Below are positions 12,981-19,422 of a stretch of DNA of 46,164 nt, piece by piece; position 1 is the stretch's first letter; each line of letters opens with the position of its first letter. The notes under the pieces were generated by a model, which did not search any database, had not been told where the DNA came from, and saw only the letters and a program-made list of their open reading frames with translations. This DNA is from Acidobacteriota bacterium (GTDB lineage: Bacteria; Acidobacteriota; Terriglobia; Versatilivoradales; Versatilivoraceae). The position numbers were made by a program, and so were the translations under genes. Where the stretch lies: positions 1 to 46,164 of the forward strand of contig JAKEER010000585.1 of NCBI GenBank assembly GCA_022616615.1, given 5' to 3'.

Positions 12981-14024
12981 CTACAGGTTAGGGTTCAGCA
13001 CAGCCTTCACGTACTCCCCCGACTGCATCTTCTCAAAACAATTCTCCCAATCAGGCAGGCCAGCAACTCGGCTGATGATGCGGTCGAGGTTGATCTGGCC
13101 GGTCGCGATCATTTGAATCACTCTTTCCCAGATCGGCCAGTTGTGAGAGAAGCTTCCCTGCACGGTGACCGCTTTCTGCACCATGGGATCGAGATTGTAG
13201 CCCAAAGGCTGAGGTCCCCAGCCCACCTTGATGATCTGGCCAGCCGGCCTGACCACCTGCATCGCCATCTGAAACGTTGCCGAAACGCCCGCCGCATCGA
13301 TCACGACATCGACACCGTAACCATCACCCAGACTCTTCACGTATTCGACCACGCGGCCGTCCAACGCGGCATCAGCACCGAGTTGCTTGGCGACAGCCAG
13401 TCTTCCAGCGTCAGCGGGCAAGCCTGCAACCATCAGATGGCCAGCCCCGTCCAGCTTGGCCATCAAAGCGCACAACAACCCGATCGGGCCAGGCCCGATG
13501 ACCAGCACCGAGTCCCCCGGCCGGATGTGGGCATTCATGCAAACGGCGTTATAGGCCACGCAACAGGGCTCGGTAAGCGCCGCTTTTTCGAAGGTGAGTT
13601 GAGCGGGCATTGCGTGCAGGCATCGCTCCGGAACCCTGGCGTAGTGCGTCATGGCGCCGTTGACGCCGTAACCGAAACCGAGTCGATTGGGATCCAGGTT
13701 GTAGAGTCCGCGCCGAGTGTAAGGTGAGAACTCATCAATGACTGCGGCGGTTTCGCTCACGACGCGATCGCCTTCCTTGAAATTCTTCACTCGACCTCCG
13801 GCCTGGGTGATCGTGCCACAAAACTCGTGTCCCAGAATACAGGGGTAGTTCACTTTCCAACTGTGCGTGCCGTGCCATTGATGCAGGTCGCTGCCGCAGA
13901 TGCTGACGGCTTCTACTTTCAGCAAGACATCCTGTTCGCCGATTTTCGGCGGCAGGACCTCCCGCAATTCTACGCTTCCTGGTTCAGGCGCGTAGTTGAC
14001 CAACCCTGGCATGGTCTTTGCCAT
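12981..14024 (-). CDS. Zinc-dependent medium-chain alcohol/polyol dehydrogenase
   Basis: NAD(P)-dependent dehydrogenase of the threonine/sorbitol dehydrogenase group. Catalytic zinc ligands are visible as Cys43 (SICGSD) and His66-Glu67 (GHE), with a further Glu in LTEPCCVAYNA. The Rossmann motif is VLVIGPGPIGLL. The structural zinc loop, which normally carries four cysteines, is present in outline (ETAAVIDEFSPYTRRGLYNL) but has none of them, so this enzyme appears to bind only catalytic zinc. ATG at 14024 (MAKTMPG) is preferred over a TTG at 14030 because GGAAAGGGG lies upstream. It begins 2 nt after the stop of the hexulose-phosphate-synthase-like gene, so the two are co-translated and probably act on one sugar or polyol. 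The substrate is unknown. Confidence 0.92.
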   Translation of the reverse strand: MAKTMPGLVNYAPEPGSVELREVLPPKIGEQDVLLKVEAVSICGSDLHQWHGTHSWKVNYPCILGHEFCGTITQAGGRVKNFKEGDRVVSETAAVIDEFSPYTRRGLYNLDPNRLGFGYGVNGAMTHYARVPERCLHAMPAQLTFEKAALTEPCCVAYNAVCMNAHIRPGDSVLVIGPGPIGLLCALMAKLDGAGHLMVAGLPADAGRLAVAKQLGADAALDGRVVEYVKSLGDGYGVDVVIDAAGVSATFQMAMQVVRPAGQIIKVGWGPQPLGYNLDPMVQKAVTVQGSFSHNWPIWERVIQMIATGQINLDRIISRVAGLPDWENCFEKMQSGEYVKAVLNPNL

Positions 14025-14026
14025 CC

Positions 14027-14737
14027 TCAATGCCCCTTTCCTGTTGGCACATCACCGTAGGCGTGCACACGTTCACAGATCCGCCGCAATACATCCTCAA
14101 CATCGCCGCCGGCATTGCGAAATGCCTTGGCGTCGATCGCCAGCGGTGCTCCAATCACGACCAAGGGCGCGCCGTATTTGGGCGTTTCAATAGCCTGTTC
14201 GATCGTGAGACCACCCACCGCCTGGACGGGCACCTTCACCGCATGAACAACGTCGCGCAACTGGTCCAGCGGACTGGGGAACGGCTTTCCTTGTTCCTTC
14301 AGCACGGTGCGCAAATCATAAGCGATGTGGTGGATGACATAATCGCAGCCGGCATCCTCGAGCAGGCGCGCGCCTGCGACCATATCGGACATGCCGAGAT
14401 TGTCGCCCATCACTTTGATCCCCAGATCTCTTCCCGCCCGCGCCACCAGCTCGACGGTCTCGCGGTGTGCCTGACCCATCACCACAACGAGATTCGCTCC
14501 GGCCTTGGCCATCAACTCGGCTTCGAGCCACCCGCCGTCCATCGTTTTGAGATCCGCTACAATCGGCGTCGTCGGAAACTCGGCGCGCAACGCTCTGACA
14601 CCGTTCATTCCCTCCGCAATGATGAGGGGTGTTCCAGCCTCGAGCCAATCCACACCGGCACGCATGGCCATGTGGGCGGTTTCAAGAGCTTCGGGGACGC
14701 TAGTGAGGTCAAGGGAAACCTGGACGATGGGTGTCAT
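14027..14737 (-). CDS. 3-hexulose-6-phosphate synthase / keto-gulonate-phosphate decarboxylase family enzyme
   Basis: Member of the orotidine-monophosphate-decarboxylase superfamily. The family active-site signature is seen at residues 61-69 (ADLKTMDGG, with D62, K64 and D67). Other barrel segments are VDWLEAGTPLI near residue 30 and VQAVGGLTIEQA near the C-terminus, the phosphate-binding GG. 236 residues fits a single (beta/alpha)8 domain. Close relatives either condense formaldehyde with ribulose 5-phosphate or decarboxylate 3-keto-L-gulonate 6-phosphate. The sequence alone does not decide, and no phosphohexuloisomerase lies nearby to support formaldehyde fixation. It is the first gene of a two-gene operon with the downstream dehydrogenase. 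A highly structured 133-nt segment ends 15 nt upstream of its ATG. Confidence 0.85.
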   Translation of the reverse strand: MTPIVQVSLDLTSVPEALETAHMAMRAGVDWLEAGTPLIIAEGMNGVRALRAEFPTTPIVADLKTMDGGWLEAELMAKAGANLVVVMGQAHRETVELVARAGRDLGIKVMGDNLGMSDMVAGARLLEDAGCDYVIHHIAYDLRTVLKEQGKPFPSPLDQLRDVVHAVKVPVQAVGGLTIEQAIETPKYGAPLVVIGAPLAIDAKAFRNAGGDVEDVLRRICERVHAYGDVPTGKGH

Positions 14738-14752
14738 GCGGGCACAAGAAAA

Positions 14753-14885
14753 GGGTGAGAGGCGTCACAATCAGATCAGGCGCTCCCGATGATCGGGATT
14801 AGAGATCCACTAAGTGGATATGTCCTGACGCCCCGGCACGCGGATCTGTAAAGCCGGTACTTGGACCAGTGCTCACCTCTCACCC
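14753..14885 (-). ncRNA. Candidate structured leader RNA (possible riboswitch)
   Basis: The segment is bounded by a perfect 10-bp inverted repeat, GGGTGAGAGG at 14753-14762 with CCTCTCACCC at 14876-14885. Read on the minus strand, it contains a CCGGC/GCCGG hairpin, then a 7-bp helix (GGCGTCA with TGACGCC, 14826-14832 and 14761-14767). That helix encloses two compact hairpins, ATCCAC-TTA-GTGGAT and CCCGA-TCA-TCGGG, and a further TCAGG/CCTGA pairing that would extend or compete with it. The whole forms a closed multi-branch structure ending 15 nt before the ATG of the synthase-like gene. I do not recognise a known riboswitch class. A short mobile repeat with terminal inverted repeats is the alternative, but I see no target-site duplication. 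Confidence 0.5.
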
Positions 14886-14964
14886 ATGATGAGAGACTAG
14901 CAAATTCGCGGCGAGTGTGAAAATAGAAAAATCATCAAGCCGGAGTGTCGGAACCGAGGATTTC

Positions 14965-15036
14965 TGTCAATCCAGCGAAAGCGGGAATTCAGGCTTTCCC
15001 GACTGATGGCTGGATTCCCGCTTCCGCGGGAATGAC
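14965..15036. repeat. Degenerate GTCATTCCCGC repeat, paired arms
   Basis: Left arm GTCAATCCAGCGAAAGCGGG and right arm CCCGCTTCCGCGGGAATGAC are diverged versions of the palindromic repeat seen at 4576-4624. Together they form an imperfect hairpin of about 70 bp. The stretch between the structured leader and the 58-codon ORF holds nothing else. Confidence 0.65.
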
Positions 15037-15108
15037 ACACAAGGGTTCTCAGAAGTCACCAGTTTTCCATGACCCCAGCTCGGGGGAGCTTGGTTAACGT
15101 GGCATGCT

Positions 15109-15285
15109 TCACTTCATCGCCTTCAGAATCTCCAGACACTCGATCATCGCCCGGCCGTTGTGATAGCCGGCCTCCCACATCTGCGCCTTGTCGCCCAGTG
15201 CGTTTTCCGTCTGGCGTAAGGACAGGCCTTCGCTCGAATGACGCTTTGCCGGCACGCTTGGTTCTGAAGCCTCTAGGTTAGGCAT
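15109..15285 (-). CDS. Possible small protein, 58 residues
   Basis: A minus-strand ORF starts at ATG 15285, with AAGGA 7 nt upstream, and ends at TGA 15109-15111. The first 20 residues are polar and low in structure (MPNLEASEPS). The last 35 look like one or two amphipathic helices (LGDKAQMWEAGYHNGRAMIE then CLEILKAMK). It lies 109 bp downstream of hemDE on the same strand and could share its transcript. I do not recognise a family. The C-terminal half could also be the tail of a lost larger gene, because the upstream bases contain short CATTCGTCATT direct repeats. Confidence 0.35.
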   Translation of the reverse strand: MPNLEASEPSVPAKRHSSEGLSLRQTENALGDKAQMWEAGYHNGRAMIECLEILKAMK

Positions 15286-15394
15286 TCGTCATTCCTTCGT
15301 CATTAGAGCCTTGTCATTCGTCATTTGTTCACGGGTGCAGGGTCAGGATCAGGTTTTTCCTGCTCGTGCTTTTTCCCGTCCTTCGTGGACACGC

Positions 15395-17392
15395 TCATCG
15401 CTGGCTCATCTCGTGCACGGCATCCACCAGTGCCAGCACATGATCCACCGGTGTCTCTGGAAGAATCCCGTGCCCCAGGTTGAAGATGTAGCCTGGCCGC
15501 CGCGCCGCCTTCTCCAGGAGTTGTCTGGCCTTCTCGCGGATCGTGGCAGGATCTGCAAAAAGGATCAGCGGATCGAGATTCCCCTGAATGCCTTTGTCAA
15601 AGCCGATCCGCGACCAGGCATCACCCAAGTCCACCCGCCAATCGACACCGATCACGTCTCCGCCCGCCTCGCGCACGAGTTCCAGGTAACTGCTCGTCCC
15701 CGTAGAAAAGTTGATCACCGGAACTCCCGGCTTCACTCCTTCGATCACCTGCCGCGTATGAGGGAGCACAAACTCTCGATAGTCGTCAGGACTCAGGCAG
15801 CCCACCCAACTATCGAAGAGTTGCAGTGCCTGGGCGCCTGCGGCAATCTGGCCGTTGAGATACTTCACCAGGCTGCGTGCAATGCTGGCCATCATGTCAT
15901 GCCACGCACTCGGTTCTCGATACATGAGCGCCTTCGTGTGCCGGTAATTTTTCGAAGCGCCGCCTTCAACAATGTACGACGCGAGCGTGAAGGGCGCTCC
16001 AGCAAAGCCAATCAAAGGAATATCCGGCCGCAGCCCGGCACGGGTCTTTCGAACGGCATCAAACACGTAGCTCAGCGACTCTTCGGGTTCGACTTCGCGC
16101 AGGCGGCCGACGTCTGCGTGGGTTCGAATCATTCCCTCGATCGACGGCCCGTCTCCCTTTTCGAAGCGCAGCCCCAGCCCCATGGGCTCCACAATCAGGA
16201 GAATGTCAGCAAAGATGATTGCCGCATCCACTCCCAACCGATGTGCCGCCGTCACAGCGACCTCTGCCGCAAGGTCTGAATTCTTGCAGAGATCCAAAAA
16301 GGAGTTCTTTGCGCGAATCTCTCGATACTCGGGCATGTAGCGTCCGGCTTGGCGCATCAGCCAGATGGGTGTGTAGTCTGCCGGCAACCGCCGGCAGGCG
16401 CGCATAAAGGCGCTCGATTCGAGCTTGTCCAGAAACTTTTCGTCAGCCTCAACACCAGACGCCTGCACGGACAGAGAGACTTCTACCCGGTGTCTGGCTC
16501 CAGACGTCCTCTTTCGGGCGAGCAACGCCTGTGCTTGATCGGCAGCTTCGGCGACAAGTTGTCCCATCTTGGGGTGCTGCGGCTCCAGATCAACGGAAAC
16601 ACCTAGTTCGCGCAGGGCCTGGCTGGAGAGCGGTCCCACCGAGGCCACCACGACACGCGACAAGGCTTCTCTGAGCCGCTCGGAAACACCCATCTGCACG
16701 GCTATCTGAAACAGATGGGACGCTTGCATCGCATTCGTAAACAGCGCCACTTCGCAGTTGCCCAGGATCACATTCTCAATCGCTTGCTTCAAAGGAGAGG
16801 TGTCTTCAGGCAGTGTCCAGCGGTAAACGGGAACCTGCAAGACCTCGGCGCCGCGTTTCCTGAGCCCCTGGATGAGTTCGCTATTGGGCACGCCATACTC
16901 CTGCACGGCCACAGTCAACCTATTCAAGGCAGGACATTGCTCACTCGCATCCAGCGTCTCCAGGAGCTCTCGCCACGTGTTCGGCTCAGGCACGGCCAAT
17001 GAAATAGGCACGCCGAAACTCCGCAGCGCGGCCACTGGTTTGGGTCCTCGCGCCACCACGGTCGAACCGCTCAGCGCGGCCACGATCTGCTCGCGGGGGT
17101 GGCGCGTTTCCATGACCTTGAAAAGCGCCCGGGTTCCCACGCCGGTGAGGAATATCACTACCCTCAGCTCGCCTCGCAGCAAACGATCCGCAAACTCGAA
17201 AGCGCTGACGTTTTGCTCTAGTGGCACTTCCGCCATCGAAGGGGCTACGAAGGGTTGGCCGCCATGGTTTGAAATGAGTCTTGCCATCTCATTAGCAAAA
17301 CGAGCCTCAAAGGCGGCGACGCGTAATCCACCAAAACCTTTGGTGCTTGAAACGGCTTCGGTGCTCTGATCGCCTGAAGATGCTGTGTTCAT
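15395..17392 (-). CDS. hemDE: Fused uroporphyrinogen-III synthase / uroporphyrinogen decarboxylase
   Basis: Two consecutive haem-pathway enzymes in one 665-residue chain. The N-terminal part, roughly residues 20-290, is HemD-like (LRVAAFEARFANEMARLI, VVIFLTGVGTRAL, LTVAVQEYGVPN, VALFTNAMQASHLF) and would cyclise hydroxymethylbilane to uroporphyrinogen III. After a linker rich in Ala, Ser and Glu, residues from about 315 to the end are HemE, with the signature WLMRQAGRYMPEYR, the substrate Asp in IIFADILLI, the Tyr in LASYIVEGG, and the C-terminal NLGHGILPETP. Both parts look complete, so this is a true fusion rather than read-through. ATG 17392 (MNTASS) is chosen over 17446 because AGGGGG lies about 8 nt ahead. 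A TATAAT lies about 90 bp upstream. Confidence 0.93.
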   Translation of the reverse strand: MNTASSGDQSTEAVSSTKGFGGLRVAAFEARFANEMARLISNHGGQPFVAPSMAEVPLEQNVSAFEFADRLLRGELRVVIFLTGVGTRALFKVMETRHPREQIVAALSGSTVVARGPKPVAALRSFGVPISLAVPEPNTWRELLETLDASEQCPALNRLTVAVQEYGVPNSELIQGLRKRGAEVLQVPVYRWTLPEDTSPLKQAIENVILGNCEVALFTNAMQASHLFQIAVQMGVSERLREALSRVVVASVGPLSSQALRELGVSVDLEPQHPKMGQLVAEAADQAQALLARKRTSGARHRVEVSLSVQASGVEADEKFLDKLESSAFMRACRRLPADYTPIWLMRQAGRYMPEYREIRAKNSFLDLCKNSDLAAEVAVTAAHRLGVDAAIIFADILLIVEPMGLGLRFEKGDGPSIEGMIRTHADVGRLREVEPEESLSYVFDAVRKTRAGLRPDIPLIGFAGAPFTLASYIVEGGASKNYRHTKALMYREPSAWHDMMASIARSLVKYLNGQIAAGAQALQLFDSWVGCLSPDDYREFVLPHTRQVIEGVKPGVPVINFSTGTSSYLELVREAGGDVIGVDWRVDLGDAWSRIGFDKGIQGNLDPLILFADPATIREKARQLLEKAARRPGYIFNLGHGILPETPVDHVLALVDAVHEMSQR

Positions 17393-17480
17393 CCAAGCCC
17401 CCTGTCGTGATGGCTGAAGATAACAGAAGGCGAAATCGGCAAGCAAGCTTGGTCCTTGGCTGGCTTACTGAGCATTGCGA

Positions 17481-17486
17481 ATTATA
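17481..17486 (-). promoter_or_regulatory. -10 element upstream of hemDE
   Basis: Exact TATAAT on the minus strand (ATTATA at 17481-17486 on the plus strand). A usable -35 is not clear; CAGACA lies 19 nt away. The start of transcription would be near 17474, about 80 nt ahead of the hemDE ATG. Confidence 0.4.
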
Positions 17487-17540
17487 GTGACACGACTGCG
17501 CGCTTTGTCTGATTGCGCTCAAAGTTCTCTAGAACCGGCT

Positions 17541-17728
17541 CCCCTCGCCCCAACGCGGGAGAGGGGTTGGGGGTGAGGGGAGGGTGAGGGGGGGTGAGGG
17601 GGATCCTCGTCGGCGGATTCAGCGTCCGAACCCAGTGCTGGATGCTTGTCTCAGAACTCTTGCGAGAGCGTTCAACGGTGTGCTTGCCCCCTTACCCCTG
17701 GCCCCTCTCCCACGTTGGGGCGAGGGGA
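17541..17728. repeat. Inverted pair of the CCCCTC-CCAACG-GAGAGGGG repeat
   Basis: The left copy at 17541-17580 reads CCCCTCGCCCCAACGCGGGA, then GAGGGGTTGGGGGTGAGGGG. A near-identical copy lies in inverse orientation at 17688-17728. The two roughly 40-bp arms enclose about 105 bp without a recognisable gene. A third copy lies at 45994-46034. The repeat type is widespread in bacterial genomes with high repeat loads. Confidence 0.8.
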
Positions 17729-17794
17729 ACCAAAGTTTGTTTAGCCGGTTATGTACGTTACAACGAGAATTTTGTTCTCGTTTCCGCGATGTCT

Positions 17795-17855
17795 GAAAGC
17801 CCGAAGCGCCAGCGAGGGCCAGTTGCCATTACCCTCGCTGGCGCTTCGGGCTTTC
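17795..17855. repeat. Perfect 24-bp inverted repeat, 13-bp loop
   Basis: Arms 17795-17818 (GAAAGCCCGAAGCGCCAGCG plus AGGG) and 17832-17855 are exact reverse complements. When translated, such copies give spurious peptides with ARSASEG and SLALRAF, seen here in both directions. It lies in the roughly 660-bp gap between hemDE and the DUF1080 gene; the rest of the gap holds only the repeat at 17541 and possible promoters. Confidence 0.85.
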
Positions 17856-18059
17856 AAGGTCACTGCCATGGGGATATCAAGGGCGAAGCCTTTGGCTTTG
17901 TATTGGACGAAGAGTGTCGTCACTATATTCTGTCATCCTCAATAGTTGTGAGACGCAGCCTCACAAGTTTGCCGCCAACGTGTCGCGTTGCCAACTAACA
18001 CCGGCCACGTTCTTCTGCTACAATCCGTCAACCACTGCATAGCTTAGAGGAGGAACTCG

Positions 18060-19259
18060 ATGATGAAATGGATTTCCTGGTGCCTGGGTTTGTTTCTCTG
18101 CGCAATGGCCATCCCGGAGATGCTGGCGCAGTCGAAGCCAAATGCCCTGACCCCAAAAGAAGTTGCCGAAGGCTGGATACTTTTGTGGGACGGAGAAACG
18201 ATGTTTGGCTGTGAATCACTCGGAAGAGCTGAGTGGAAGATTGCAGATGGCGTGATCTCTGCCTCTTCCGGCGACAGCGGCTGGCTCTCCACCAATACGC
18301 AATTTGCCAACTTCGTCCTGAAGGCCGACTATCGAACAGGCGCCGACGGCAACAGCGGTCTGTTCTTGCGATCCACAAAAGACGGGCAGCCACACCAGAC
18401 GGGCTATGAGCTGCAAATCTTCGACGCCCACAAGGAGTACACTACGGGCAGTCTGGTAAACCATCTCAAAGCCAAGAAAGTGAAACCCACTCCTAACCAG
18501 TGGCACAGCTATGAAGTCCGAGCCGAAGGTGGCCTGTTCCTTGTCAAGCTCGATGGGAAGACACTGGTCAAAGGCAAAGACAATACCCATGCGGTCGGTC
18601 ACATCGGCTTGCAGTACAACAAGGACAAGAAAATTGAGTTTCGCAATCTCAAACTGAAGCCGCTCGGACTGCAGCCAATCTTCAACGGCAAGGATCTCAG
18701 CGGTTGGAGCAAGGTGAACAGCCCTGATCTGAGCCGCGGAACCCCGGAGTGGTCTGTGCGGCAAGGAACCCTGCACGTAGAGCGCGGCCCCGGGCAGCTC
18801 GAGACCGAAAACAGCTACCAGGATTTCATTCTCCAGCTCGATATTCGCACGAACCCCCGCGACAGCAAGCACCACCCGAACAGTGGCGTCTTCTTTCGGG
18901 GAGACAAGAACGGCTACTGGACAGGCTATGAGTCGCAGATTCGGAACGAGTTCAAGGGAGAGGATCGGACTCAGCCGGTGGACTTCGGAACGGGCGGAGT
19001 TTACCACTACCAGCCCACCCGGCGAGTGATTCCAAGCGACGGGGAATTTTTCACGAAGACGATCGTTGCGAACGGCCGTCACATCGCCATCTGGATCAAT
19101 GGCATTCAAGTGAGCGACTACACCGATGATCGTCCCGAAGGAACCAATGCACGCAGGGAAGCAAGACTCACCGCAGGCACGTTGAGCTTGCAAGCGCATG
19201 ATCCATCAACCAACTTGGATTTTCGAAACTTGAGCATCGTGTCACTTCCGAAGCGGTGA
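18060..19259 (+). CDS. Secreted protein with two DUF1080 (3-keto-disaccharide hydrolase-type) domains
   Basis: A signal peptide (residues 1-23, cut after MLAQ) is followed by two tandem DUF1080 domains, about residues 35-205 and 207-398. Each has the lectin-like jelly-roll signature: GWILLWDGETMFG with NSGLFLRS in the first, and IFNGKDLSGWSKV with NSGVFFRG in the second. Family members act as 3-keto-glycoside hydrolases or bind glycans outside the cytoplasm and are abundant in Planctomycetota, Verrucomicrobiota and Acidobacteriota. The duplication within one chain is less common than single-domain proteins. AGAGGAGG 6-8 nt upstream supports ATG 18060. It stands alone and is followed by an S9 peptidase after about 160 bp. 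Confidence 0.9.
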   Translation: MMKWISWCLGLFLCAMAIPEMLAQSKPNALTPKEVAEGWILLWDGETMFGCESLGRAEWKIADGVISASSGDSGWLSTNTQFANFVLKADYRTGADGNSGLFLRSTKDGQPHQTGYELQIFDAHKEYTTGSLVNHLKAKKVKPTPNQWHSYEVRAEGGLFLVKLDGKTLVKGKDNTHAVGHIGLQYNKDKKIEFRNLKLKPLGLQPIFNGKDLSGWSKVNSPDLSRGTPEWSVRQGTLHVERGPGQLETENSYQDFILQLDIRTNPRDSKHHPNSGVFFRGDKNGYWTGYESQIRNEFKGEDRTQPVDFGTGGVYHYQPTRRVIPSDGEFFTKTIVANGRHIAIWINGIQVSDYTDDRPEGTNARREARLTAGTLSLQAHDPSTNLDFRNLSIVSLPKR

Positions 19260-19270
19260 ACTCTAGAAAG

Positions 19271-19310
19271 CCAACCGCAGAGACGCAGAGGCATGGAGAG
19301 TGAATCGGAG
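19271..19310. repeat. CAGAGACGCAGAGG-type dispersed repeat
   Basis: CCAACCGCAGAGACGCAGAG, then GCATGGAGAGTGAATCGGAG, is closely matched by 45876-45906 (CCAACCACAGAGACCCGGAG and onward). This is a common intergenic repeat type. No gene is present between the DUF1080 protein and the S9 peptidase. Confidence 0.65.
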
Positions 19311-19422
19311 CCCCAAAGACAATTCAACGATAGCATGGTGCGTTGTCAGCTCACTTCACCGATTGCTGGCCTTCCAAACTTTGAAAAAAACCGCCTGAAG
19401 AAGATGGCGTAAAGAATAAGAA

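Noticed and set aside
17741-17998. Short ORFs on both strands with ARSASEG and SLALRAF
   Set aside because: They are translations of the 24-bp palindrome, not genes.
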